A DNA stretch of 64,000 bases from Chloroflexota bacterium (GCA_029265355.1 JAJUJL010000008.1:32758-96757); one strand, 5' to 3'; counted from the first letter of the stretch, positions 1 to 8,241 are shown. The notes: generated by a model from the sequence alone, not told the origin. Numbers and translations: made by a program.

Positions 1-2
1 TG

Positions 3-404
3 ACCGGTCTGTATACACTGCGTGGCCTGGGTTTGATCACATTTCCGAATATCCCTGCTACCTACGTGGCCGGCAATCTGGTGGGTGGGCTGATTTTCGG
101 TGTGGGCATGGCTCTCACCGGGTTCTGACCGGGCACCTGCGCCGCCGGGAGCGGCGAAGGAAAACTGGACTATCTCATCCCCGGTATGCTCGGCTTCCTG
201 ACTGGGGCAGCGATTTTTGGACTTACCTACCAGCAGGTCTTTCCGCAGATCGAAAAAGTCGCCAAACTTGGCAATGTGGTCATCCCTGATCTCTGGAACC
301 TGAACCCCTACCTGGTGGTTGCGCTGTTTACACTGATCAGCCTGCTGCTGTTCTATGCCATCGACCGGGCAGGCTTGCAGCGTAAGGATAAAGTAAGGTC
401 TTAA
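3..404 (+). CDS. YeeE/YedE-family sulfur/selenium transporter, C-terminal part, with in-frame TGA (candidate selenoprotein)
   Basis: The 5' end lies outside the window. Reading from base 3, the frame gives membrane protein sequence ending GMALTGF, meets TGA at 126-128, and continues in the same frame as PGTCAAGSGEGKLDYL and two further membrane segments to TAA at 402-404. YeeE/YedE proteins (thiosulfate or other sulfur-compound importers) carry a conserved Gly-Tyr/Phe-Cys-Pro-Gly-Thr motif at this place, so TGA replaces the Cys codon exactly. Homology-like sequence on both sides and no Shine-Dalgarno before the ATG at 186 argue for readthrough rather than two genes. A hairpin just after the TGA fits a bacterial SECIS. 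It lies upstream of a PhsA-like operon, consistent with sulfur uptake. A nonsense mutation or sequencing error is the alternative. Confidence 0.8.
126..160 (+). other. Candidate selenocysteine codon (TGA 126-128) with SECIS-like hairpin
   Basis: Immediately 3' of the in-frame TGA, bases 136-160 can fold: CCT-g-CGCCGC pairs with GCGGCG-a-AGG (nine pairs, one G/A mismatch) around the five-base loop CGGGA at 146-150. The loop starts about 17 nt after the TGA and has a G within its first two bases, which meets the published loose model for bacterial SECIS elements (small apical loop with an early G, roughly 16-37 nt from UGA). The stem also codes for protein, as in known bacterial selenoprotein genes. 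No selA, selB, selC or selD is in the window, so this rests on motif and position only. Confidence 0.65.
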
Positions 405-447
405 ATGCAGGCCAGGAACGGTCGTTCCGGTTTGCGAGGGATACGTT

Positions 448-2634
448 ATGGCCAATAAAACGCTCAGTCGAAGGGACTTTCTGAAGGTCGGCGGCGCAGC
501 CGGCGGGGCGATGCTGCTCGGCAGCTTCGTCGCTCCACCCATCGCCCAGGCGGCGCGCCGCTTGGGCAGCCTGGATGCCAATGGCGATGGATATATTCCC
601 ACGATGTGCGAAATGTGCGTATGGCGCTGCGGTGTGCTGGCCAAAGTGGAGGGCGGGAGAATCGTCAAACTGGAGGGCAATCCAGAACATCCCCATTCAC
701 GCGGCCGCTTGTGTGCGCGCGGGCAATCCGGCTTGATGAACACTTACGATCCTGACCGGGTTCTAAAGCCATTGGTGCGCGTCGGGCAGCGCGGCGAGGG
801 CAAATTCCGCACAGCCAGTTGGGATGAAGCCCTGGACATTGTCGCCGACAACATGCTCAAAATCAAGCAAAATTACGGGCCGGAGGCGATGGTTTTCTCT
901 TCCACCCACAACTTGAGCCAGGTGCAATTCGAGAATCTGCTGAACGGCTTCGGTTCGCCCAACTATGGCACACAGCGCAGCCTGTGCTTCAACGCCATGG
1001 TGACCGCTTTCTCGTTGACCTACGGCGTGGAGGAACCCGCCCGGAACTACGATGAGGTCGAATTCATCCTGCTGGTGGGACGTAACCTGACCGAAGCGAT
1101 CTCCACCTCCGAGACAGCCGAACTGGTGGAGGCAATCTCGCGCGGGGCAAAGCTGGTCTACCTTGACCCGCGCTACACCAAGACAGCGGCAAAGGCCAGC
1201 GAATGGATCCCGATTCGCCCAGGTACAGATGCAGCTTTCTTGCTGGCAATGATCCACGTCATCGTCAGCGAAGAGCTGGCTGATTGCGAATTCGTCAAGA
1301 AGTATGTGTTGGGTTGCGATGATATTGTCGAGGCCATGCAGCCCTACACGCCGCAGTGGGCAGAGACGATCACCGGTGTACCCGCCAGCACCATCGATCG
1401 TATCGCTCGCGAGTTTGCGGCGGCAAAGCACAAGGCCCTGGCACACCCCGGCTGGCGCACATCAAACTTCATCAACTCATTCCAGACCGAGCGCGCCATC
1501 GCTACCCTGAATGCGCTGAGCGGCAACGTGCTCACACCGGGCGGCTGTCTGGCAGCCGAGAGCCCGGAAGCCGCCAGCATTGGCCTGGGCAAACCGCCGC
1601 AGCCCCCTTACCCGCGCATCTCAGCGTTGCGCCTGGATGGTGTACCCTGGAAATATCCGCTCGTGCCGCTCAAACTGGGCGTTTTCCAAGAGCTGCGCGA
1701 TGCCATCCTCAGCGGACAACCTTACCAGGCTCATGGCTGGCTGGTAGCCCGGCAGAATCCAGTGCTCTCTTTACCTGACCGGGCGCGCACTTTGCAGGCG
1801 ATCAGCAAGCTTGACTTTTTGGTGACGGTGGATATCATCATGAACGACACCTCCTGGTACTCTGATGTCGTTCTACCGGAAGCCTCCTACCTGGAACGCT
1901 ACGATCCTCTCCATATCGTAGACAGGAAAATCTACCTGCGTCAGCCAGTCGTTGAGCCACAAGGTGAAGCCAGGTCGGCGCTGTGGATCTATAAACAGCT
2001 TGGCGAGCGCCTGGGCCTGGGTGATTTCTTCCAATACGAAGATGAAGAAGACTACATCCGCCAGCAACTGGCGCCATTGAACCTGGATTTCAACGAATTG
2101 AGGATCAAGGGCTATCTCGATCCAGGCGTGGCGCAGGAAGAGCGCGAGATTGTTTTCAACACCCCTTCCGGCAAAATCGAGGTCTATTCGGAAACGCTTG
2201 GCAAGGCCGGTTTCTCTCCCTGGCCCACCTGGGAAGATCCCGTTTATCCCAGGCCGGGCGAATTTTATCTGCTAACCGGCAAGGTTGCCCAACACACCCA
2301 GTTTGGCACCCAGAACAACCAGTTACTGCACAAATACCAGGATGAGCCCAGGTTGTGGCTGCACCCAGAGCCCGCAGCGAGCCTGGGATTGAAAGACTGG
2401 GATGTGGTGGAAGTGACCAGCCAGGTCGGAAGCGTCAAGGTGCCCGTAAAAATTACTCAAGCCATCCGGCCAGATTGCGTTTACCTGACACCCGGGTACG
2501 GGCATGCCTCCAAAGGGCTGCGCACGGCTTACCAGGTAGGCGCAAACGCCTCAGATCTGCACGTCACCTACACCGACCCCATCAGCGGAGGCCAGGCGCT
2601 CAGCCAGACCTTCGTCACGATCAAGAAGGCGTAG
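448..2634 (+). CDS. PhsA/PsrA-like molybdopterin oxidoreductase catalytic subunit
   Basis: The 728-residue protein starts with a twin-arginine signal (SRRDFLKVGGAAGG), so it is exported folded with its cofactor. Cys54, Cys57, Cys61 and Cys89 form the N-terminal 4Fe-4S motif, and the molybdopterin and C-terminal dinucleotide-binding domains follow. The likely Mo ligand is Cys in the TQRSLCFNA stretch, not Sec. Length and motifs fit the thiosulfate/polysulfide reductase branch of the DMSO reductase family. It heads a run with an FeS subunit and a b-type membrane subunit, giving a PhsABC-like complex facing the outside. A GAGG Shine-Dalgarno about 10 nt upstream supports the ATG. The exact substrate (thiosulfate, polysulfide, sulfur or another oxyanion) cannot be read from sequence. 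Confidence 0.85.
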   Translation: MANKTLSRRDFLKVGGAAGGAMLLGSFVAPPIAQAARRLGSLDANGDGYIPTMCEMCVWRCGVLAKVEGGRIVKLEGNPEHPHSRGRLCARGQSGLMNTYDPDRVLKPLVRVGQRGEGKFRTASWDEALDIVADNMLKIKQNYGPEAMVFSSTHNLSQVQFENLLNGFGSPNYGTQRSLCFNAMVTAFSLTYGVEEPARNYDEVEFILLVGRNLTEAISTSETAELVEAISRGAKLVYLDPRYTKTAAKASEWIPIRPGTDAAFLLAMIHVIVSEELADCEFVKKYVLGCDDIVEAMQPYTPQWAETITGVPASTIDRIAREFAAAKHKALAHPGWRTSNFINSFQTERAIATLNALSGNVLTPGGCLAAESPEAASIGLGKPPQPPYPRISALRLDGVPWKYPLVPLKLGVFQELRDAILSGQPYQAHGWLVARQNPVLSLPDRARTLQAISKLDFLVTVDIIMNDTSWYSDVVLPEASYLERYDPLHIVDRKIYLRQPVVEPQGEARSALWIYKQLGERLGLGDFFQYEDEEDYIRQQLAPLNLDFNELRIKGYLDPGVAQEEREIVFNTPSGKIEVYSETLGKAGFSPWPTWEDPVYPRPGEFYLLTGKVAQHTQFGTQNNQLLHKYQDEPRLWLHPEPAASLGLKDWDVVEVTSQVGSVKVPVKITQAIRPDCVYLTPGYGHASKGLRTAYQVGANASDLHVTYTDPISGGQALSQTFVTIKKA

Positions 2635-2647
2635 AGCGGAGAGCAGC

Positions 2648-3430
2648 ATGAAAAGAAAAAACCACTACGCATTCGTCATTGATGTCGCTCGTTGCATCGA
2701 CTGCCGCGCCTGCCAGGTGGCATGCAGCGTTGAGAACCACGTGCCTATGGAAAACACCCGCATCTGGGTGCAGGACCTGGGAGTGCAGGGCGAGTTTCCC
2801 AACTTGCAGCATATCTTCGTGCCCTACAACTGTATGCACTGCGAACACCCGCCATGCACGGAAGTCTGCGTCAGCGGTGCAACATACAAAGATAAAGATA
2901 CCGGGCTGGTGCTGGTGGATCAAGATGCCTGCATCGGCTGCGGCTACTGCGTGGATGCCTGCCCTTACAATGTGCGCTACCTGGATAAGAAGCGCGGTGT
3001 GGTCGATAAATGCAACGCCTGCGCCCAGCGCCTGGAAGTTGGCCTGGAACCAGCCTGCGTGGCGACCTGCATTGGAGGTTCGCGTTTGTTCGGCGATCTG
3101 AACGACCCGGTTTCCAAAGCTTCCGTAGCGCTGCAAAATGCCAGGAACATCGTGCGGCTGGATTACGAAGCCAACGGGCACGATACAGACCCCAACATTT
3201 ACTACATCAACCTTCCGAACATGGAACAGCTAAACATGCCAGAACTGTTCCAACCGCTGGTTTCACAGAGCGGCGCGCTGCCCCGCGCGCCAAAGTACAC
3301 CCTTTCGGAGCAGGGCTGGAAACATGTGGCTGTGCCGCTGCTGGCAGCCGGCATCGGAGCTTCTTTCCTGGTACAGGCAATCTATTTCACCAAGCAATTG
3401 ATCGAGGGCGAGAAAGAGTTCGAGGAGTAA
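2648..3430 (+). CDS. 4Fe-4S ferredoxin-type electron transfer subunit (PhsB/PsrB/FdnH-like) with C-terminal membrane anchor
   Basis: This 260-residue protein has four Cys clusters: CIDCRACQVAC near residue 18, CMHCEHPPCTEVC, CIGCGYCVDAC and CNAC...CVATC. These are the four 4Fe-4S sites of the DMSO-reductase beta subunit family. Unusually for PhsB but as in FdnH, a hydrophobic helix near residues 222-245 follows, ending in a charged tail, which would anchor it in the membrane. It begins 13 nt after the catalytic subunit and is followed 3 nt later by the cytochrome b subunit, so the three are surely co-transcribed. It should pass electrons between the membrane hemes and the molybdenum site. Confidence 0.88.
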   Translation: MKRKNHYAFVIDVARCIDCRACQVACSVENHVPMENTRIWVQDLGVQGEFPNLQHIFVPYNCMHCEHPPCTEVCVSGATYKDKDTGLVLVDQDACIGCGYCVDACPYNVRYLDKKRGVVDKCNACAQRLEVGLEPACVATCIGGSRLFGDLNDPVSKASVALQNARNIVRLDYEANGHDTDPNIYYINLPNMEQLNMPELFQPLVSQSGALPRAPKYTLSEQGWKHVAVPLLAAGIGASFLVQAIYFTKQLIEGEKEFEE

Positions 3431-3433
3431 GCT

Positions 3434-4237
3434 ATGGGTCACAAGAATATCCCCCTGCCTGAGCGGCGCCGGCTGCGCTCCAAGATGTACAAAAAGCACA
3501 ACCTGGCCAATATTCTGACGCACTGGTTCAATGTCGGCATGTGGTTGCTCTTGCTGCCCACCGGGATTGCAATCCTGTCTTCACCGCGCCTCGGCCTCAG
3601 CCCACTCTGGATGCAAGAAATGTTTCGCAATGTGTTCGGGGGAACCGCCAACCTGATTCGCTTTCATTACACAGTTGGCTTGCTGTGGATCTTCGTACTG
3701 GTTTTCAATATCCTGGTTGGTTTCAGGCGCTACTTCGTACCATTCGCAGCCACGCGCCTGCTGCTCGACCAGGATGATATCGAATGGCTGAAAACCAAGC
3801 CGCTGCAAATGCTGGGGTTCATGAAAGACAAGGAGCTGCCCCCTCAGGATGCTTATAACGCTGGGCAGAAGTTGTATATGTACGTGGTGATCTTTGGAAC
3901 GATCGGTATCATGGTGAGTGGCGTCGTGATGACCTTCAATCAGGTATTCCCACCCCTCCTCAAACAGATCGCCCAGCCGGTTCATTGGGTATCCGTGTTT
4001 TCGATTGTCGCCGGGTTAATTATCCACGTGTACATGGGCGCCGTCTTTCCCGAAGAAAAGGAAGCTTTCTTCTCGATGTTCAGCGGAAAAGTGTCTGCCT
4101 GGTATGCCCGAGCACACCATGAAAAATGGTACAACGAGAAGCTGCGTGAAGAAATGGCGTGGGAGGATCTCGTCCGTCAAGAGCTGGCGCGCAGTGCGGA
4201 GCAGCACGCTCAAGAACAACCCGCCACGGCGGATTAA
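3434..4237 (+). CDS. Cytochrome b561/FdnI-type membrane subunit of the molybdoenzyme complex
   Basis: The 267-residue protein has about four hydrophobic helices (near 24-46, 70-92, 135-157 and 176-195), with His residues suited to bind two b hemes (HWF near residue 21, H in RFHYTVG, HW before the last helix and HVY within it). This is the layout of formate dehydrogenase gamma and thiosulfate reductase cytochrome b subunits, which exchange electrons with menaquinone. The C-terminal 70 residues are hydrophilic and charged. It lies three bases after the FeS subunit gene. Together with the two genes before it, it forms a PhsABC/FdnGHI-like quinone-linked module. Confidence 0.85.
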   Translation: MGHKNIPLPERRRLRSKMYKKHNLANILTHWFNVGMWLLLLPTGIAILSSPRLGLSPLWMQEMFRNVFGGTANLIRFHYTVGLLWIFVLVFNILVGFRRYFVPFAATRLLLDQDDIEWLKTKPLQMLGFMKDKELPPQDAYNAGQKLYMYVVIFGTIGIMVSGVVMTFNQVFPPLLKQIAQPVHWVSVFSIVAGLIIHVYMGAVFPEEKEAFFSMFSGKVSAWYARAHHEKWYNEKLREEMAWEDLVRQELARSAEQHAQEQPATAD

Positions 4238-4246
4238 CGCCCTGAA

Positions 4247-5281
4247 ATGCGCCCCTCGTTTTTTCACCACCTGCACCCACCCACTATCCCAGCCAGGCAG
4301 GCTCGGTTAAGGTATACCTGGGGTGCAGGTGGATTCTCCGTCTTCTTGCTGCTGGCAGTGATCTTCAGCGGCTTGCTGGAGGTGTTTTTCTACGTTCCCA
4401 CTCCGGAGCAGGCGCCGCTTTCGATCCAGAGCCTGACCTTCCTCATCCCCTACGGTGGGTTTGTACGCAACCTGCATTACTGGTCTGCTCAACTGCTGGT
4501 GCTGGCAGCAGGTTTGCACCTGGTGCGGGTAATTTTCACAGGCGCGTATGCCCCGCCGCGCCGCTTCAACTATCTATTGGGTATCGGCCTGTTCGTAGCG
4601 CTGCTGCTGCTCGATTTCACCGGTTACATACTGCGCTGGGATCAAGATGTGCAGTGGGCGCTGGTCACAGGCACCAATTTGCTCAAGTCAATCCCGGGCA
4701 TAGGGCAGTGGCTGTATGCGCTGGTCACAGGAGGAGACCGGCTGGGAGCGGTCACGCTGATTCGCTTTTACGGCTGGCATATCTTCGGCTTGATGCTGCC
4801 GGCCGTGATCATCGGCGTTTGGCACCTGTTTCGCGTGCGCCGGGATGGCGGCATTGCTGTACCTCCGCCGGCGCAGCGCCAGGATGCCGAGCGCATCAAC
4901 CGAACTGAATTGGTTCGCCGTGAGGCGCTTGCCGCGCTGTTTGGCGCCGCCGGGCTGGTGTTTCTCGCCGCGTTCTTCCCTGCACCATTGGCTGCGCCCA
5001 TCGGTGAACCAGACGCGGCTAAACAGGCTGCCCTTGCTCCCTGGTTCTTTCTGTGGGTGCAGCAAATGCTGCGTTGGGGCGATCCGTTTCTTTTCGGCGT
5101 GCTCATCCCGGTTGGCTGGCTGGCGCTGCTGGCACTGCTGCCTTATTTTACCCCGGCTCCCAGCGCAGTCGAATTGGGGCGCTGGTTTCCGCCATCAGGA
5201 CGAGCGGCGCAACTCATCTTTTCAGCCCTCGCTGTGACAGTGCTGGTCTTCAGCCTGTGGGCCTGGCTGGCGGCAGCTTGA
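4247..5281 (+). CDS. Cytochrome b of a Rieske/cytochrome b complex (b6 plus subunit IV-like fusion)
   Basis: This 344-residue membrane protein has the two His pairs of cytochrome b: His77/His91 (H-X13-H) and His178/His193 (H-X14-H, as in cytochrome b6). The Qo-site region is represented by APWFFLWVQ, the counterpart of the PEWY motif, before further helices, so the b6 and subunit IV parts are fused but short. It is followed directly by a multiheme cytochrome c and a Rieske protein gene, which together make an unusual bc-type complex without a classical cytochrome c1. It starts 9 nt after the b561 gene, which ties quinol oxidation to the adjoining molybdoenzyme. Confidence 0.88.
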   Translation: MRPSFFHHLHPPTIPARQARLRYTWGAGGFSVFLLLAVIFSGLLEVFFYVPTPEQAPLSIQSLTFLIPYGGFVRNLHYWSAQLLVLAAGLHLVRVIFTGAYAPPRRFNYLLGIGLFVALLLLDFTGYILRWDQDVQWALVTGTNLLKSIPGIGQWLYALVTGGDRLGAVTLIRFYGWHIFGLMLPAVIIGVWHLFRVRRDGGIAVPPPAQRQDAERINRTELVRREALAALFGAAGLVFLAAFFPAPLAAPIGEPDAAKQAALAPWFFLWVQQMLRWGDPFLFGVLIPVGWLALLALLPYFTPAPSAVELGRWFPPSGRAAQLIFSALAVTVLVFSLWAWLAAA

Positions 5282-5285
5282 TGAC

Positions 5286-6521
5286 ATGCAGCGCACACGC
5301 CTGGTTGCTTCAATTTTGCTGCTGGCAGCAATGGCTATCAGCATCTGGCGGGTTGAAACAGCGCCACAGCCGGTTCCACTGGCGCCAACCCTGACCAGGC
5401 AAACCGAATACTGCCTCACCTGCCACAGCGAGCTGGCAGAGATCAGCCCGTCCCATCCAATAGAGACCTTTGGCTGTGTAATCTGCCATGGAGGTGAACG
5501 CCTGGCGTTGGATGCCGACCTGGCGCACAGCAGTCTGCGCGGGGGACGCAACCCGTCGGATTTCTCGGTCGTGCAAGAGTCCTGCGGCGGGGAAGACTGC
5601 CATTCTGGTTCCGCCGCACAGGCGCGAGATCACATCCCGCGCGTATTGCGCAGCATTCAGGCAACGTATGCTGGCGCCATTGCCAACATGCGCTACACTT
5701 TCGGCGCCCAGGAGGACTTAAGCGCTCGAATGGGCATCTTCGCCATCCAAGACCCCAATCCCACATCCTCCAGCGTGCCAGGCCTGTCTGCTTTCGACCC
5801 GTCTCAAGAAACACACCCTTCCCTGATCGCCTTCTCGCAAAACTGTCTGAGCTGCCACCTTTCATCCGAGCCGCTGCCGGGGAAGGAATATGCCCGCCTG
5901 ACCGGCTGTGCTGCCTGTCACACACCCACTGCAGGGACTGATCTGGAACAACCTCTTCACCGGTTGACGACTGCCATTCCCTATACACAGTGCAATACCT
6001 GCCACAACCGCGGCAACTATGAGCTGCGCAGTATGCATTTTCAAGCGAGGTCCGACCAGCCTACCAACCGACTGGACGACTACTACCAGCCGATTGCCCA
6101 GTTCGTTCGCTGCGAATGGACGCTGGACTGCATCGACTGCCACACCCGCCAAGAAGCTATGGGAGATGGTCATATCTACTCCAGTCAAAAAGAAGCCGAG
6201 TATGTGCGCTGCTACACCTGCCACGGCACGCTCGACGAGCTGCCGCTCACCCGCACGATCAGCGACCCGAATGATCTTGCCCTGCGCCTGGCATTCGTCA
6301 ATCCCCAGTTCGACTTACAGGTTGGCGATACCATCATCATCACCGACCGGGGTGAGCCGCTGTGGAACACGCGCCGGCTGCCAGATGGCAGTTATGAGCT
6401 GCTCGCCAAAGCCAGCGGGCAGCGCTTCACCTTCCGGGCGGTGAAGGGCAGCGCCTGCCAGCAATCCGCCGAGCAGCAAGAATCGAGCTACTGCCATGCC
6501 TGCCATGCCGTCGAGCGATAA
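5286..6521 (+). CDS. Multiheme c-type cytochrome (8 CxxCH plus one CX4CH)
   Basis: The 411-residue exported protein begins with a hydrophobic signal or anchor helix. I count eight canonical heme motifs: CLTCH, CVICH, CLSCH, CAACH, CNTCH, CIDCH, CYTCH and CHACH (the last at the C-terminus). A ninth, spaced CGGEDCH (CX4CH), lies between the second and third and could hold a further heme. The position between cytochrome b and the Rieske gene suggests it replaces cytochrome c1 and carries electrons from the bc-like complex to periplasmic reductases. The C-terminus overlaps the Rieske start by 26 nt. No close named family was recognised. Confidence 0.82.
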   Translation: MQRTRLVASILLLAAMAISIWRVETAPQPVPLAPTLTRQTEYCLTCHSELAEISPSHPIETFGCVICHGGERLALDADLAHSSLRGGRNPSDFSVVQESCGGEDCHSGSAAQARDHIPRVLRSIQATYAGAIANMRYTFGAQEDLSARMGIFAIQDPNPTSSSVPGLSAFDPSQETHPSLIAFSQNCLSCHLSSEPLPGKEYARLTGCAACHTPTAGTDLEQPLHRLTTAIPYTQCNTCHNRGNYELRSMHFQARSDQPTNRLDDYYQPIAQFVRCEWTLDCIDCHTRQEAMGDGHIYSSQKEAEYVRCYTCHGTLDELPLTRTISDPNDLALRLAFVNPQFDLQVGDTIIITDRGEPLWNTRRLPDGSYELLAKASGQRFTFRAVKGSACQQSAEQQESSYCHACHAVER

Positions 6522-6942
6522 CCTCCCGACAACACCGGTCAACCGGCGCGATTTCCTCGCTCTGGCAACCCGAGGTGTACTGGCGCTGAACGGCTTGCTG
6601 GGCGTAGGGATGCTCTTGCGCTTCTTGAGTCACCCCCCCGCTCCCAGCTCGGCGAACGAAGTCGATCTTGGCCCCGCCAGCAACTTTCCCATCGGTTCGC
6701 AGACCGTCATGGCTCAAGCTAACCTGGTACTGCTGCACACCGAAGCCGGCTTCCAGGCGCTAAGCCTGGAATGCCCCCACCTGGGCTGCCTGTTGAACCC
6801 CGAGCCAGGCGGCTTCTCCTGCCCGTGCCATGGCAGCCGCTTCGACAGCTCAGGAGCCTTGCTGCGCGGCCCGGCATCCAAAAACCTGAAGCCCTTAAGC
6901 ATTGAACAGAACCATGAAGGTCACCTGATCGTGCGCTATTGA
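6496..6942 (+). CDS. Rieske [2Fe-2S] iron-sulfur protein
   Basis: The 148-residue protein has both Rieske ligand boxes, CPHLGC and CPCHGSRFD, near residues 92 and 112, which bind the [2Fe-2S] cluster with two Cys and two His. The N-terminus has a twin-arginine motif (NRRDFLALATRG) followed by a hydrophobic helix that doubles as membrane anchor. The start overlaps the end of the multiheme cytochrome gene; a second ATG at 6505 is equally possible. It is the last gene of the cytochrome b, multiheme c, Rieske set and should take one electron from quinol at the Qo site. Confidence 0.9.
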   Translation: MPAMPSSDNLPTTPVNRRDFLALATRGVLALNGLLGVGMLLRFLSHPPAPSSANEVDLGPASNFPIGSQTVMAQANLVLLHTEAGFQALSLECPHLGCLLNPEPGGFSCPCHGSRFDSSGALLRGPASKNLKPLSIEQNHEGHLIVRY

Positions 6943-6987
6943 TAAGCCGATCTGGGACAGCGCTGCACAAAGCAGCCAGAGCAGTAT

Positions 6988-7047
6988 GTTACATTCATCA
7001 CTATTGCACAATTTAAATTATATGCTATAATATTCGATAAATCGAAT
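6988..7047 (+). promoter_or_regulatory. Composite promoter: CRP/FNR-type box, sigma70 promoter and ArsR-type operator
   Basis: GTTACATTCATCAC (6988-7001) is a near match to GTGA-N6-TCAC. Two bases later comes -35 TTGCAC (7004-7009), then after 16 nt a consensus -10 TATAAT (7026-7031). A palindrome ATTCGATAAATCGAAT (7032-7047, arms 7-2-7) abuts the -10 box, in a position to block transcription. The same order and spacing recurs at 23.6 and 24.4 kb and, less perfectly, at 14.9 kb. It should drive the FmdB-like gene and the three genes after it. Confidence 0.75.
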
Positions 7048-7100
7048 GTAATGTGGTGCTCAGACAACTGCACCAAGATTCGATCCGCAAGGAGGTTTTC

Positions 7101-7301
7101 ATGCCCATCTACACCTATGAGTGTGAAAAATGTAAAACGATCTTCGACGCTTTTGCTTCAATTAAAAAGAAACAGGTTGGTTGGCAACCAGCCTGCCCTA
7201 AATGCGGCAGCCCTCAAACCCGGCAGATATTCCGACCGGTCATGATCGTTAAGAACACCAGGTCATCTACTCCACCCGGTGGAGGCTGTTGCTCCCGGTA
7301 A
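7101..7301 (+). CDS. FmdB-family zinc-ribbon protein
   Basis: This 66-residue protein begins MPIYTYECEKCKTIFD, the hallmark of FmdB-type putative regulatory zinc ribbons, with a second CPKCG knuckle near residue 35 and a Cys-Cys pair before the C-terminal Ser-Arg. The start at 7101 is chosen because GGAGG lies at 7091-7095; a longer frame from 7053 lacks this and starts almost on the operator. It is first in a four-gene run of tiny redox or zinc proteins behind the composite promoter. The role of FmdB proteins is poorly known. Confidence 0.8.
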   Translation: MPIYTYECEKCKTIFDAFASIKKKQVGWQPACPKCGSPQTRQIFRPVMIVKNTRSSTPPGGGCCSR

Positions 7302-7314
7302 GGAGATTGGCGCC

Positions 7315-7608
7315 ATGCCACCCATGCTGCCAGGTTCTGATGGCTGTTGCCTGCCCACCGCAGATGGCATCACATACTTGAAAATAGGGCCTCAGGCGCA
7401 CACGATCGGAATGAGAGGCCTGGATTTGGTATTTCAGCAGTTATCGTTGATGCAACGTAATCCATCTGAAGTCACCGATGAGGAATTGGTGGGGATGGCG
7501 CGCAAGTTCAATTGGATCCCCGAAAAACCGGCCATAGAAGCCGACTATGCGCTTGCCCTGCGCCAGGCGTATGCCGCGTATTGTGCTCGCCTGGAAAAAC
7601 CGACGTGA
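7315..7608 (+). CDS. Small hypothetical protein linked to redox-disulfide cluster
   Basis: About 97 residues. It starts with a Cys-Cys pair (DGCCLP near residue 11), then a stretch containing GMRGLDLVFQQL, then an acidic helix-rich tail. No family with known function was recognised. The start at 7315 has AAGGAG about 10 nt upstream and avoids overlap with the FmdB-like gene. Its place between a zinc ribbon and a thioredoxin-like protein under one promoter suggests a role in thiol or metalloid handling, but that is by association only. Confidence 0.65.
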   Translation: MPPMLPGSDGCCLPTADGITYLKIGPQAHTIGMRGLDLVFQQLSLMQRNPSEVTDEELVGMARKFNWIPEKPAIEADYALALRQAYAAYCARLEKPT

Positions 7609-7681
7609 GCATGACCGGCGAGATGCTTCGCACAGAAAAAAAATCCTGGCGCGATCAAAATATGTGACAAAAGAGGCTTAT

Positions 7682-7969
7682 ATGGATGATGAAACCGACG
7701 AGAAGCCCGATGAGTGTCTTGTTGAAACCGAGCCAAACCATGACAGGCTTGTGTTGTGCACGTGTGCACAGGATCCATTCACAGATGTACCGCCCGAACT
7801 GAGACCCCGGGCAGTAAAACGAGACTTTGGCTTGCGCAAGGTCAAATGCCCTCATTGCGGCTTTGTCTACTGGACTACCCGCAAGACTGATCTGTGTGTT
7901 TCGTGTGAAAAGATGGGCGTCAAGCTGCCAGAGCCCGATCCTGATAAAGAGAAAAAACCAGGAGGATAA
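7682..7969 (+). CDS. Small zinc-ribbon protein
   Basis: About 95 residues, very acidic at both ends, with CTCAQD in the middle and a CPHCG ... CVSCEK pair (near residues 59 and 76) typical of a treble-clef or zinc-ribbon fold. The ATG at 7682 is preceded by AAGAGG. It ends two bases before the thioredoxin-like gene, so translation is probably coupled. No named family was recognised; a zinc-bound adaptor or regulator is the likely class. Confidence 0.65.
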   Translation: MDDETDEKPDECLVETEPNHDRLVLCTCAQDPFTDVPPELRPRAVKRDFGLRKVKCPHCGFVYWTTRKTDLCVSCEKMGVKLPEPDPDKEKKPGG

Positions 7970-7971
7970 GA

Positions 7972-8241
7972 ATGCTCAATATCAAGATTCTCGGTCCCGG
8001 TTGCGCCAAATGTTACGCTGTCGAACGGGCTGCCACAGCAGGTTTGGAAGCTTTATTGCGTAAAAATCCTGACCTGGAAGCCACATTGGTGCACATTGAA
8101 GATTACGCAGAGATCGAAAAATACCCCGTTTTGTTTACCCCAGCGCTGGTGATCAACGAGCAGGTGATATGCGCTGGCCGCATTCCAAAGAAAGAAGAAA
8201 TCATCCGCTGGTATGAAGACGCGTTGAACCATGGCAAATGA
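7972..8241 (+). CDS. Thioredoxin-fold redox-active disulfide protein (CAKC)
   Basis: The 89-residue protein starts MLNIKILGPGCAKCYAVE, with a CAKC redox pair on the first helix, and has the cis-Pro region TPALVINE typical of the small 'redox-active disulfide protein 2' family. Two paralogs occur at 25980 and 27591, each next to a membrane transporter or VKOR gene. Such proteins are glutaredoxin-sized and cytosolic and probably shuttle thiols to a partner permease or regulator. It is the last gene behind the 7.0-kb composite promoter. Confidence 0.82.
   Translation: MLNIKILGPGCAKCYAVERAATAGLEALLRKNPDLEATLVHIEDYAEIEKYPVLFTPALVINEQVICAGRIPKKEEIIRWYEDALNHGK

Noticed and set aside
448..2634. Selenocysteine in the molybdoenzymes
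   Set aside because: All three catalytic subunits read through without TGA. The first two have Cys and the third Asp at the likely Mo-ligand position.
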